Below, piece by piece: positions 1 to 7,680 of a stretch of 20,196 nucleotides of DNA. Source of the stretch: Methanosarcinales archaeon (GTDB lineage: Archaea; Halobacteriota; Methanosarcinia; Methanosarcinales; Methanogasteraceae). The stretch is from the NCBI GenBank assembly GCA_003661105.1, contig QMVM01000008.1, forward strand, positions 1 through 20,196, written 5' to 3'. Made by a program: the position numbers and the translations under genes. The notes below the pieces were generated by a model. That model ran no database searches. It saw only the letters and a list, made by a program, of their open reading frames with translations, and was not told where the DNA came from. Position 1 is the first letter of the stretch; each line of letters begins with the position of its first letter.

Positions 1-2
1 CG

Positions 3-128
3 TCATACTCTTATATTGGTCGTAAATTACTTAAAGGTATTTGTCCAATAACGGTATGTATCGAAGGTGAATTGTGTAGTTATGATGGAAATTTATTGGT
101 CGTAACAATGGTGAGATATATCTTCTGA
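3..128 (+). CDS. possible 3' end of an unknown gene, truncated by the window edge
   Basis: One frame stays open from the left edge to a TGA at 126-128 and gives 41 residues of ordinary composition, including the stretches SYIGRKLLKGICPITVCIEG and LCSYDGNLLVVTM. The other plus frames over the same bases are broken by stops. No family is recognised. It could be the C-terminus of a gene starting outside the window, or a chance open frame in AT-rich DNA. Confidence 0.3.
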   Translation, partial: SYSYIGRKLLKGICPITVCIEGELCSYDGNLLVVTMVRYIF

Positions 129-281
129 TATGTGGTGTATGTGAGCGAGAAGCGGTCTGCTGCAACTGATTCTCTACTACGATGCAGTCAAAAATTAGTG
201 ATTAAGTGTGGGAAAGGTGTGTTTAAATTAGCTCATCACACACTCGATAAGTCGCAGGAACCCCCACCTTGCCAGATAACC
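129..281. other. spacer without a supported gene
   Basis: This stretch lies between the possible left-edge gene and the 3' end of apbE. Open frames here are antisense shadows of apbE or composition artefacts. A 12-base direct repeat, TATTGGTCGTAA, occurs just upstream at 14-25 and 94-105, 80 bases apart. No terminator hairpin is obvious. Confidence 0.4.
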
Positions 282-1268
282 TCACGACATGCCGCGATCC
301 TCAAACGCCCCAAAACCGCTCGACCGCAGAATCCTCCGGTCGCGGGTGATGATAAGCCCCTCGACTCCGTCCAGACGCTCAACGAGTTCCATACCACCCA
401 CCTCACCGAGCACGAACACCGCGGTCGCCAGTGCATCGGCGTCGGTTGCATTTTCTGCAATGATCGTTGCGCTTAACAGTTTATCGGTTGCATATCCGGT
501 CTTCGGGTCGATGATGTGTGATGCCCGCGCCTCCTCGCTGAAATACCGCTCATAATTCCCGCTCGTTGCAACAGACATGTCATGCAGGTTTAGGATGGTT
601 ATATGCTCGGTTCTGTTCTTAGGATTACGAAGAGCGACATTCCACGGCTCATCTTTGGTCTTATAACCCATCGCCCTGATATCACCGCCGGCATTCACGA
701 GCGCGTGCTCTATATGATGCTCCTTTAACACCTCAATCGCACGGTCGATCGCGTACCCCTTTGCAATGCCTCCAAGAGTGATCCCCATCGATCCCTGACT
801 AAATGAGATGCTGCCGTTTCCAATCGTGATATTTTCATAGTTCATCAGTTCCAGCGTCTCGTTGATCTCATCACTGGTCGGGGGAGATCCGGCGCGCATT
901 CTCTCTTTCCACAAATTTATAACCGGTAAAACAGTGATGTCGAACGATCCGTTGGTTAATTCCGAATATCTGACCGATTTAGTAACGACATACCGCAAAT
1001 CAGAAGATGCATCCGGAAGAGACCCATTATCGTTCAGTCTTGTAACCTCGCTTCCTTCTTCGGTACAACTCATCAGATGCTCGATTTTGTAGACCTCCGC
1101 AAACGCGCAACTGATGGCACGGTCTGCTTCGGATATGTCAGGATGCATCACCGTAATGGTCACATCGGTGTTCATCGAAACCCTCGTATCCTCGATGCGG
1201 TGGGTGTTTATGCACCCGGATGCTGCGACTACCACGACTAGCAGAACGACAAGGATTCTTTTATTCAT
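282..1268 (-). CDS. apbE: FAD:protein FMN transferase, ApbE family lipoprotein
   Basis: ApbE attaches FMN covalently to a threonine of target flavoproteins such as Rnf/Nqr subunits, on the outer face of the membrane. The 328-residue length is normal for the family. Residues 1-18 form a hydrophobic signal ending in the lipobox ASGC, with Cys19 as the lipidation site. Family motifs follow in order: GGIAKGYAID (166-175), NAGGD (192-196), HIIDPKTG (251-258) and the metal-binding region DADALATA (276-283). The gene starts 7 bases after the EMC6-like gene stops, so the two are probably co-transcribed. No Rnf/Nqr subunit lies in the window, so the target is unknown. The family call is firm; the substrate is not. 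Confidence 0.93.
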   Translation of the reverse strand: MNKRILVVLLVVVVAASGCINTHRIEDTRVSMNTDVTITVMHPDISEADRAISCAFAEVYKIEHLMSCTEEGSEVTRLNDNGSLPDASSDLRYVVTKSVRYSELTNGSFDITVLPVINLWKERMRAGSPPTSDEINETLELMNYENITIGNGSISFSQGSMGITLGGIAKGYAIDRAIEVLKEHHIEHALVNAGGDIRAMGYKTKDEPWNVALRNPKNRTEHITILNLHDMSVATSGNYERYFSEEARASHIIDPKTGYATDKLLSATIIAENATDADALATAVFVLGEVGGMELVERLDGVEGLIITRDRRILRSSGFGAFEDRGMS

Positions 1269-1275
1269 CCTATCG

Positions 1276-1626
1276 TCAGGGGTTCAGGAGCAATATCCAC
1301 GATACGAACCAGAGGATCAGGGTCATGAAAGCGATATAGAACCAATCCTTCCATGTAAACTGGTTTGCATCCATTCCCATGTATAGGTAAATGGGCTTCT
1401 GGATGTAGAATGCCATCAGTAGCAGCAGCAGTGAGAAGTTAGCTTCCGGTGGTGTTGGATCCAGGAAACGATAGCATATTATGCCAGACACAATCCCAAA
1501 AGCGGATGATACAAGGGTCTTCTTGATGCCATCGACGTGCCGCTTGTGTCGGTCGATTGGAGGTATGACAGCTTCAGCGGATTCCTTCTCTTCCGCCGTC
1601 TGTCTTGCAATCTTTTTTTTGCTCAT
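1276..1626 (-). CDS. EMC6-like small membrane protein
   Basis: This 116-residue protein has a charged N-terminus (starting MSKKKIARQ), a DGIKKTL segment and then three hydrophobic segments (about residues 42-58, 66-80 and 96-114). This layout matches archaeal EMC6-like proteins, relatives of a eukaryotic ER membrane complex subunit involved in membrane-protein insertion. The open frame runs 89 codons further upstream to 1893, but that part overlaps the divergent gene at 1795, so I start at the ATG at 1626. No strong ribosome site supports this start. The segment just before it (glycine/alanine-rich, including AAYPYAFGAAGFAAAS) is oddly protein-like, so a longer product cannot be excluded. It is followed directly by apbE. 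The family assignment is from memory of archaeal homologues. Confidence 0.7.
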   Translation of the reverse strand: MSKKKIARQTAEEKESAEAVIPPIDRHKRHVDGIKKTLVSSAFGIVSGIICYRFLDPTPPEANFSLLLLLMAFYIQKPIYLYMGMDANQFTWKDWFYIAFMTLILWFVSWILLLNP

Positions 1627-1794
1627 CAAACCAGTGATGGCGTGATCTCCTATCAATGTTGTGGTTTCGAGATTCGTGGATGCGATCTGCGAAGCAGCGG
1701 CGAAGCCAGCGGCGCCGAAGGCATAAGGATATGCGGCTCCACCACAAAGATTTAGCTGACTGACGAGAACCAGACAACAAGGATAAATGATGAT

Positions 1795-2667
1795 ATGATC
1801 TTCCCAGCCGAATACAAATGCGTGGGCGCGATTCGCACCGATGAGACACTCTCTGACGCGCACGACGAACTGCTGCGCCGCAAGACCCGCCAAACCGCAG
1901 AGTCTGAGATATACTTCCTCTCAGAGTATCTGCTCATCTTTGCGACGGACGGCTGCGCGGTCTACAGTGTGACAAGCGAAGGAAAAGGGTTATTCAGGAC
2001 TGTAACATCGCTTGCCCGGATCGCATCTGGAGTTGAGGTTGTGCAATACGGTAAACTGGTAAATATGCACAACCGTACCGAACTTGTGAAAACAGCATAC
2101 GGATGCTGCACGGATGCGGTTAACACAGTCATCTTCAAAAGCGTGGACCAGCATCTCACATTTGTGCACAAGCCCGATCCGGGCAACCTTCTCGAGATCG
2201 ATGTGCTCGATGTTATTCCACCGATTCCTGGCTGGCTCACATACATGGTCGGGCGGTTAAACGACTGTCTGCTCGGCGAACTCGGCGTCGTATTCACAGA
2301 GAACATCCTGGACCTGCGGCAGTTCGAAAGAGAGGATGCGGTCTTCCCATGCTTCACGTCAGGTCTCTTGGGGCGATACCTGGATAGCGAAGCGATAACG
2401 GCGCCTGCCACTCTGATCGGATGCGACATCTCAAAGATGATCCTCGAGGCGCGTTTTCCCGGCCTCGACTACAAATTCATTAACATCTGCTCGCGGACAT
2501 CAGACCTGTACCAGATCACAAAGCCATTCATCGCACGGTGCTGCCAGTCCGAGCACTCCGGGCTTATCGAGATCGATGGCATCGACGGCGTGGTCGTGCA
2601 CTGGGCCGCGTCCGGCTACGAGGTCGCAGATGCGCTTCGGGATCTGGTACGAAAGATCCGGTCATGA
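1795..2667 (+). CDS. conserved archaeal protein of unknown function (possibly DUF7714-like)
   Basis: A 290-residue soluble protein with no signal peptide or membrane segment. It has the composition of a conserved protein, with segments such as YFLSEYLLIFATDG (about 40-53), FTSGLLGRYLDSEAITAPA (about 187-205) and IARCCQSE (about 247-254). I recall a euryarchaeal hypothetical family of this layout but cannot name a reaction. The ATG at 1795 is preceded by AAGGAT. The stop overlaps the next start by four bases (ATGA at 2664-2667), so translation is probably coupled to the Fap7/AK6-type kinase. The pairing suggests a role in nucleotide or ribosome metabolism, but that is inference only. Confidence 0.8.
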   Translation: MIFPAEYKCVGAIRTDETLSDAHDELLRRKTRQTAESEIYFLSEYLLIFATDGCAVYSVTSEGKGLFRTVTSLARIASGVEVVQYGKLVNMHNRTELVKTAYGCCTDAVNTVIFKSVDQHLTFVHKPDPGNLLEIDVLDVIPPIPGWLTYMVGRLNDCLLGELGVVFTENILDLRQFEREDAVFPCFTSGLLGRYLDSEAITAPATLIGCDISKMILEARFPGLDYKFINICSRTSDLYQITKPFIARCCQSEHSGLIEIDGIDGVVVHWAASGYEVADALRDLVRKIRS

Positions 2668-3236
2668 CCATGATCATCGGGATCACAGGCACGCCCGGAA
2701 CCGGGAAGACGTCTGCATCCGCTCTTATCGGGGGCGTGCTCGATCTGAATGAACTCATCAAAACTGAGGGGCTGTATCACGGAACCGATGAAGCGCGGGA
2801 CTCCCTGATCGCTGATATGGACGCGGTGTACGATCGTGTCTGCGGAATTGCACGAGGCGGGGGTGGGGATGGGGGTGGAAATCTCGTCATCGAGGGGCAT
2901 CTCTCGCATCATGTCAGTGATTCCGCGATCGTGCTCCGCCTCGCGCCCGACGAACTCGAGAGGCGGCTTATGGCGCGGGGGTATTCCAGGGCAAAGATCT
3001 CCGAGAACGCTCTTTCCGAGGCGGTCGATGTGATCCTTGTCGAGGCGGTGGACTGGTGCGATAGGGTGTACGAGATCGATACTACCGGTAAGACGGTGGA
3101 GGAGGTTGCTGATGCGATCAAAGGGATTCTTGATGCGATCGGTCGCGGAATCGAGATCGATGGATATGAGCCCGGATCGGTCGACTGGCTGGACTCGGAA
3201 GCCTCGTGTCTGGTTAACTTTGATTATGGTATATGA
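2664..3236 (+). CDS. adenylate kinase family protein, AK6/Fap7 type
   Basis: A small NMP kinase/ATPase of the AK6 (Fap7, hCINAP) family, which in eukaryotes and archaea acts in late small-subunit ribosome maturation with uS11. The P-loop GTPGTGKT is at about residues 8-15, followed by VLDLNEL, the NLVIEGHLSHH nucleotide-binding segment and LRLAPDELERRLMARGYS, typical of the family. The 190 residues are slightly long: homologues usually end soon after a motif like the PGSVDWL seen here, while this one adds about 15 residues (ending FDYGI). The DNA just downstream is rearranged, so the tail may have been altered. I start at the ATG overlapping the upstream stop; an ATG two codons later is also possible. 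Confidence 0.88.
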   Translation: MTMIIGITGTPGTGKTSASALIGGVLDLNELIKTEGLYHGTDEARDSLIADMDAVYDRVCGIARGGGGDGGGNLVIEGHLSHHVSDSAIVLRLAPDELERRLMARGYSRAKISENALSEAVDVILVEAVDWCDRVYEIDTTGKTVEEVADAIKGILDAIGRGIEIDGYEPGSVDWLDSEASCLVNFDYGI

Positions 3237-3242
3237 TGTAGC

Positions 3243-3815
3243 ATGACCTGCCCGCTGCTGGTGGTTGCGGCGGTCGTGGCGGTGGTTGTGTGCGACGGCA
3301 CGCCGATTCAGGATGCGATCTCTGGAATGCCAGATCAGCAATATCAAGTTCGTCAAATATTGACTCTCTGGCATATCCACCTGTACTATTCGAGCAATAA
3401 CAACACCCTCTACCACAATAACCTCATCAATAACACTGATCACAACGCATAGGGCGCCGACACCAACACATGGGACTCTGGCTCCGAAGGCAACTACTGG
3501 AGCGACTACAACGGCACCGACCCGGACGGAGACGGCATCGGCGAAGACCCGCACCCGATCCCGGGCGGCGGTGGCAGCACAGACCGGTTCCCGCTCATGC
3601 AACCATGGACTGTCACACCGCAAAAAGGCGACCTTAACTCTGACAGCTACATCACCCCCGCAGACGCCGCGATCGCGCTCCAGCTCGCAGCAGGCGGTTC
3701 CGCCTCGTGCGATCACGCGACGCTTGCCGCCGCAGATGTTAGTGGCGACAACCGCGTCACCTCGCTTGACACGCTCACGATCCTGCAGGCGGCGGCAGGG
3801 GTGATAGAATTGTAA
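3243..3815 (+). pseudogene. collapsed NosD-like beta-helix/dockerin surface protein with an in-frame TAG
   Basis: One frame of 190 sense codons is interrupted only by TAG at 3450-3452. It holds a hydrophobic signal-like N-terminus (LLVVAAVVAVVV), the short segment GTPIQDAIS that normally opens a beta-helix, then a jump to the last helix turn (NNNTLYHNNLINNT). After the TAG come the NosD-type cap TNTWDSGSEGNYWSDYNG and DGDGIGEDP, and a complete dockerin with two calcium loops, DLNSDSYITPADA and DVSGDNRVTSLDT. Most of the beta-helix is missing, as if deleted internally. In relatives the TAG position is usually an aromatic residue (NAY before the cap). The stop may be a TAC-to-TAG mutation in a dead gene, or a decoded amber codon. 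Surface location is inferred. Confidence 0.75.
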
Positions 3816-3851
3816 TAACCCAACGCAAATTCACAGCCATAGGAGAGCTGA

Positions 3852-4061
3852 TTAAAATGGACGATTTCGAGGTATGAAACGATCGTAGTTTTTGTTTGGA
3901 TTTAGTGGACTTCCGCAGACAGAACACCAAGTTGAGGACATAGTCGTGAATAAAAGGAGTTTTACTCTGTTTATCGGGATGTATGGCAATACCTGAATGA
4001 TTTTTCCATTTTCCACTTCTTTCGCAAGTAATTTATTGAGGGGGCTGTTGCCTTTTGGCAT
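3852..4061 (-). CDS. small CSVCG protein, unknown function
   Basis: A 69-residue ORF with VENGKIIQVLP (about 16-26) and STWCSVCGSPLNPNKNYDRF (about 43-62). The CxxC pair resembles half of a zinc ribbon. A second, broken copy lies at 16225-16469 with the same order of motifs (VEDGKIIRTLP, then STRCSVCGNPIKSNEKY). Both copies carry the identical bases AAAGATTTAATA 25-26 bases before their ATG, so promoter and gene were duplicated together. No family is recognised; a fragment of a larger mobile-element protein is possible. Confidence 0.45.
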   Translation of the reverse strand: MPKGNSPLNKLLAKEVENGKIIQVLPYIPINRVKLLLFTTMSSTWCSVCGSPLNPNKNYDRFIPRNRPF

Positions 4062-4290
4062 ATATACAATATATTGGTTTCAGATCTATTAAATCTTTTG
4101 GTATGTATGTATATAAAATTATAGCAATATATTAATGGCATAATTAGCTATTGATGGATTTGATCGGTTACCGGAAGCTAATAAAAAGTCTCTCTGAAAT
4201 AGGCTCCATTGTCCATCTGGAGATAATTCGAAAGTCGCATTTTCAGTCCAGCAACCGAGCAGGAACTTGATCACGTTATCTATAAATCTA
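4062..4290. other. AT-rich spacer with the promoter of the small CSVCG ORF
   Basis: On the minus strand the bases AAAGATTTAATA (4087-4098) lie 26 bases before the start at 4061 and fit an archaeal TATA box. The rest contains only a 38-codon frame at 4154-4270 with no recognisable motif, and short inverted repeats (ATTAGCT with AGCTAAT). Nothing else is seen before the 3' end of the prenyl synthase gene. Confidence 0.4.
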
Positions 4291-5376
4291 TCAGGACTCC
4301 CGATGGACCATATATTCTGCCCACGCCAGCAGGAGGTCCTTGTACCTTGATTCGGGTATCGTTGCTATCTGCTCTTTCGCTTCATCAACGTAACTGTCAG
4401 CAAGTGCCCTTGTGTACTCGATGCTTCCGAGTTCGGATAGAATATCCACAACCTCGCTTACCTCCTCGGCAGATGCATTCTCGTCGCCGAGTATCCGGGA
4501 CATACGCCTCTTCTGCGCCTCATTTGCATTCGAAAAGGCATGGTACACGATAAGCGTCCGTTTCCCTTCCCGGATGTCAGAACCAACAGTCTTTCCGAGC
4601 TTCTTCGTATCCCCAACAACGCCAAGGATGTCGTCCTGCAACTGGAATGCGGTGCCGCACCTGCCTGTAAACTGCGATATCGACCGGACCAGTTCGTTTC
4701 GCGCGTCTGTTGTGGACAGTCCGATCATTGCGCCGGCAGCCCCTGCAAACTCATACAGTGCGCCCGTTTTTCTCCACAGCATCCCGAGGATCTTATCTTC
4801 GCTTAACGATTCGATCGGAGCTTTCGAATACTGGACATCAAATATCTGCCCGGAGAGCAGCGTTAGCACGACATCGGTCTCCATCATCCGGATCAGGTGC
4901 AGCACAACAGCCGGGTCGACGCCGCGCTCAGCAAGTTCGGATAAGAGTGAGACCGACCAGCCCTGCTGGACATCGCCTGCAAGTATCGCAAGCGATGTGC
5001 CGTAGTGTGCAGCATTGTCGCTATCATAGTCAAGATCTAGCCCCCTCCTGCGAAACTCCTCGTGCACCGTGTATCCGCCGCGCCGCATACAATCCCGGTC
5101 GATGACATCATCGTGCACAAGCGTCCATGTGTGGAATATCTCGGTAGCGGCCGCTGCAGGAAGTGCGATCTCTTCATCGCCACCGGCAGCGCCGCACGAG
5201 AAGAGCAGCACGGCAGGCCGCAGCGATTTCCCGCGCCTCCTGCCCAAGTACAAGTACACCGAGTCGTGAATCACTTCGGGCGCGAACCGCTCCTGATACC
5301 GGGCGGATGTGAGATACTCGTAGACGAGATCGCCGCGCTTTGCAAGCTCTTTCTCAAATTCATTCATGTTAATCAT
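4291..5376 (-). CDS. polyprenyl diphosphate synthase, probably geranylgeranyl diphosphate synthase
   Basis: A trans-prenyltransferase that extends allylic diphosphates with isopentenyl diphosphate; in archaea this makes the C20 (or C25) chains of ether lipids. The 361 residues are slightly long for the family. GRRRGKSLRP (46-55) binds diphosphate. The first aspartate-rich motif is LVHDDVIDRD with D89, D90 and D93; the second is FQLQDDILGVVGD (244-256). No bulky residue clearly sits just before the first motif (FHTWTLVHDD), consistent with a C20 or longer product, but chain length cannot be set by eye. The ATG overlaps the stop of the RNase J gene by four bases, so translation is coupled. This pairing next to isoprenoid genes is common in methanogens. 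Confidence 0.92.
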   Translation of the reverse strand: MINMNEFEKELAKRGDLVYEYLTSARYQERFAPEVIHDSVYLYLGRRRGKSLRPAVLLFSCGAAGGDEEIALPAAAATEIFHTWTLVHDDVIDRDCMRRGGYTVHEEFRRRGLDLDYDSDNAAHYGTSLAILAGDVQQGWSVSLLSELAERGVDPAVVLHLIRMMETDVVLTLLSGQIFDVQYSKAPIESLSEDKILGMLWRKTGALYEFAGAAGAMIGLSTTDARNELVRSISQFTGRCGTAFQLQDDILGVVGDTKKLGKTVGSDIREGKRTLIVYHAFSNANEAQKRRMSRILGDENASAEEVSEVVDILSELGSIEYTRALADSYVDEAKEQIATIPESRYKDLLLAWAEYMVHRES

Positions 5377-6713
5377 CCAAGAACTAACTCCTCCCCGTTT
5401 CTGAGCAGGTGGAGAGTATCACCGAGTACGTACCCTGTACTCTCAGCCATCTCGATATAGGAACTGTGCATTATGAGGTTTCCGTGTGCAGGGATCACAT
5501 GTTCCGGATTTATCATGCGCAGCAACTCCCAGTGATCCTCCTTCGATGCATGTCCTGAGACATGAACTCCATCATATATGCGCGCTCCGCGCATCCTAAG
5601 TTTCGTCTCGAGCGCGTGCCTATTTGCACGCGTGCTTGGTGTTGGAATCACATTTGCAGAAAATATTACCTTGTCACCGCTCTCAATCTTGTAGCCCGTA
5701 TTATCCATCGATATTCGCTCAAGCACCGCACCAGGCTCCCCTTGATGCCCTGTTACGATCGGAAGATACTTCTCCTTTCCTTCGGATGCGATTCTTGCAA
5801 ACGCTTTATCTATGTTCTTCCGCACGCCGTATATCCTCAGATCTTCCGGAAGCTGGACATACCCCATTTTCGCTGCCAATTTTACATATTTATCCATCGA
5901 GCGCCCCATAAGTACGGGAATACGATCCATCTTCTTAGCGATTTCCAGTGTAGCAGCGATCCTTGCGATGTGAGACGAGAACGTGGTCACGATGACTCCC
6001 GACTCGGTCTCCTCGGTACCGGTGAGCACATCGTTGAGCATAGCCTTTGCGATCCGTTCTGACGGTGTCTTTCCAGTGATGGCGGCATTGGTACTCTCTG
6101 TGATCATCAAAAAGACGCCTTCCTTGCCGATCTGCTTGAGCCGCTTTAAGTCTGGTGGCTCTCCGAGCGTCGGCGTCCTGTCCATCTTGAAGTCGTTGGC
6201 ATACAGAAGAATGCCCCGCGGGGTGTGCACCGCAATAAAGACACAGTCAAGTGTGCTGTGCTGGACCCTTATGAACTCTATCGAGAGGTTTTTTGAAACC
6301 TCCCTTGTCTCGCCAGCGTTCATCTCGACCAGTTCATTCTCTGCCGGGAACTTCCGTTCCGACTTGATCAACTGTTTGATAAGGCCGATCGTGTACGGGG
6401 TTGCGATGATCGGGGCACGGTACCTGTGTGCCAGTTTCGAGATTGCCCCTATGTGATCAAGGTGCCCGTGTGTACAGACGATTGCACGAACCGTGCCGTT
6501 CACCCCCTTCATCACAGTATCGTCCGGTATCGCGCCTATCTTGATCAGATCGAGCGAATGCATCCGTTCGATCTCCACATCCTCATGAATCTGTACCTGA
6601 TCGAGACGGAGTCCCATATCAAATATGATGATGTCGCCACCGATGTGCGCCGCCGTCATGTTCCGGCCCATCTCATTATATCCACCAACTGCAATAATTC
6701 CAATATCGTCCAA
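5373..6713 (-). CDS. archaeal ribonuclease J (beta-CASP metallo-beta-lactamase fold)
   Basis: Archaeal RNase J is a 5'-to-3' exoribonuclease for mRNA turnover and rRNA processing. The 446 residues begin IGIIAVGGYNEMGRNM, as in the family. The metal-binding motif HGHLDH is at 82-87, followed by QHSTLD, YANDFKMD, the beta-CASP region (GVIVTTFSSHIARI, MGRSMDKY) and the C-terminal metal and RNA motifs HVSGHASKEDH and PAHGN. The start is TTG at 6713, supported by the strong site GGAGGA eight bases upstream; an ATG is not available near the correct N-terminus. It is the first gene of a two-gene unit with the prenyl synthase. The DNA upstream is a long spacer carrying a group II intron. Confidence 0.93.
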   Translation of the reverse strand: MDDIGIIAVGGYNEMGRNMTAAHIGGDIIIFDMGLRLDQVQIHEDVEIERMHSLDLIKIGAIPDDTVMKGVNGTVRAIVCTHGHLDHIGAISKLAHRYRAPIIATPYTIGLIKQLIKSERKFPAENELVEMNAGETREVSKNLSIEFIRVQHSTLDCVFIAVHTPRGILLYANDFKMDRTPTLGEPPDLKRLKQIGKEGVFLMITESTNAAITGKTPSERIAKAMLNDVLTGTEETESGVIVTTFSSHIARIAATLEIAKKMDRIPVLMGRSMDKYVKLAAKMGYVQLPEDLRIYGVRKNIDKAFARIASEGKEKYLPIVTGHQGEPGAVLERISMDNTGYKIESGDKVIFSANVIPTPSTRANRHALETKLRMRGARIYDGVHVSGHASKEDHWELLRMINPEHVIPAHGNLIMHSSYIEMAESTGYVLGDTLHLLRNGEELVLG

Positions 6714-7035
6714 TTATAGTCCTCCATGTGAAAATATTAGTATCATGAAAAAAGTGTAGACGTGAGGCGTCTTAAGGGATGTGGTGGGTTTCCGGATTTT
6801 GACTCTTTGGTAATTCTCGTAATGTCCACCTCACTGATAAATTGAGCAAATAATAAAACACCCCATGTAATATACATTAGGTATGATCTATCAAGTAAAA
6901 TCATATATTCGTGATAAAATCAACACCAGGAGATGGCTGCGCCGATGCTCTCGCATTCACGAATGGTGCCGAATGCCGCGAATCGCACGAATTCACTTTT
7001 CACAAAATCAGAGTGATTTCACTGAATACTTCGAT
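6714..7035. other. AT-rich spacer upstream of RNase J, with periodic CGAAT repeats
   Basis: No gene is supported here. The part next to RNase J carries its 5' leader; a weak TATA-like CTAATATTTTC is seen on the minus strand. At 6952-6994 a short sequence recurs with a 9-10 base period: read on the minus strand, units start ATTCGTGCG, ATTCGCGGC, ATTCGGCACC and ATTCGTGAA. This resembles the degenerate intergenic micro-repeats found scattered in many prokaryotic genomes. The left edge of the group II intron lies at or before about 7036. Confidence 0.45.
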
Positions 7036-7617
7036 TGTGCCGGGTGTTGGCTATAAGCCCCGAAATTTCGATAATCCTGGAAGCTGACGTTCTTTGTGCA
7101 ACGGAAGGCAGCATTCGCACCACCGTTAGCCAGGTCATCCGGTCTTGAACTACAGTAGGGAGCTCTGGGGTCGTGCGAGGCGATGTGATTCCGAGCGGGG
7201 TATAAGACCGTAGCATGGTGCCAACGGCTTTGCTACGCTACGCTTCGCATTATCAAACGGGGACGTTTGGGTTCCCGGGAGGCCCAATGTGCTCTCCTTG
7301 TTCCCCCTATTGGGGAATGAGTATGTGCTATCAAGCCTACAACTGGCAAGATACCGCAAAAAAGCATATTGGGAGTCTGATCAGCCCATAATACCGTTGA
7401 AACGGGGTAATGCCTGTGGGGGAAGGGGCTGACAGTTGAACCGTTGGGACCTGGGCACATCTTCCGCACTCAGATGCGGGTTAAGGATGATAACAAAACC
7501 GTACCCACAACCTATCTGAAAGGATGGAGAGGTTCTTCCGAAGAGCCGGATGATGGGAATCTTCACGTCCGGTTCTGTGAGGGGATCTATAGTAACCTTT
7601 GAGGCTATTACCTCAAA
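7036..7617 (+). mobile_element. ORF-less group II intron (5' end approximate)
   Basis: The diagnostic piece is domain V at 7543-7575. It starts GAGCCGGATG and ends CACGTCCGGTTC, pairs as an 8-bp basal helix (GAGCCGGA with TCCGGTTC), has a two-base bulge and an upper hairpin, and is 33 bases long like bacterial-type domain V. It is followed directly by a domain VI candidate at 7578-7615 (TGAGG pairs with CCTCA, with an unpaired A on the 3' side as a possible branch point). About 500 bases upstream are GC-rich, structured and not coding on either strand, fitting domains I-III. Domain IV is only a short linker, so no reverse transcriptase is present; the intron would need a protein in trans. The 5' boundary is uncertain: GTGCC at 7036 is near the GTGYG consensus but not exact. 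Confidence 0.75.
7543..7575 (+). ncRNA. group II intron domain V (catalytic hairpin)
   Basis: A 33-base hairpin with the catalytic AGC at its 5' side, a GAGCCGGA/TCCGGTTC basal stem containing one G-U pair, a two-base bulge on the 3' side and a short purine-rich loop (GGGAA). This is the most conserved part of group II introns and also fixes the orientation of the element on the plus strand. Confidence 0.82.
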
Positions 7618-7630
7618 AAAGGTGCGCTAT

Positions 7631-7654
7631 GGGATTTACTCGACATCGAGTAAA
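7631..7654 (-). terminator. perfect inverted repeat, probable dacZ terminator
   Basis: GATTTACTCGA and TCGAGTAAATC form a perfect 11-bp stem around a two-base loop (minus strand). It lies 27 bases after the dacZ stop and is followed on the minus strand, about 10 bases later, by CCTTTTTT (7615-7622). This fits an intrinsic-type terminator for dacZ. The group II intron ends right beside it. Confidence 0.55.
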
Positions 7655-7680
7655 TCACGGGATTTTTAGACAGTGCCGTG

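Noticed and set aside
1..110. CRISPR-like repeat (TATTGGTCGTAA twice)
   Set aside because: Only two 12-base copies, 80 bases apart, with no further units.
1627..1893. N-terminal extension of the EMC6-like protein
   Set aside because: It overlaps the start of the divergent gene, and known EMC6-like proteins begin with a short charged segment; kept only as a note because the composition is protein-like.
2616..3716. 366-residue open frame on the minus strand
   Set aside because: It is antisense to the kinase and dockerin genes and has low-complexity, arginine- and valine-rich composition with no family motif.
4154..4270. 38-codon frame starting MDLIGYRKLIK
   Set aside because: No ribosome site, no family resemblance, and it is in a decayed AT-rich spacer.
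4412..5005. 197-residue plus-strand frame over the prenyl synthase
   Set aside because: Shadow of a gene with clear catalytic motifs on the other strand.
7019..7469. Three overlapping minus-strand ORFs in the dacZ-RNase J spacer
   Set aside because: They lie within the group II intron body on the opposite strand and have arginine-, serine- and proline-rich composition; structured RNA explains the sequence better.
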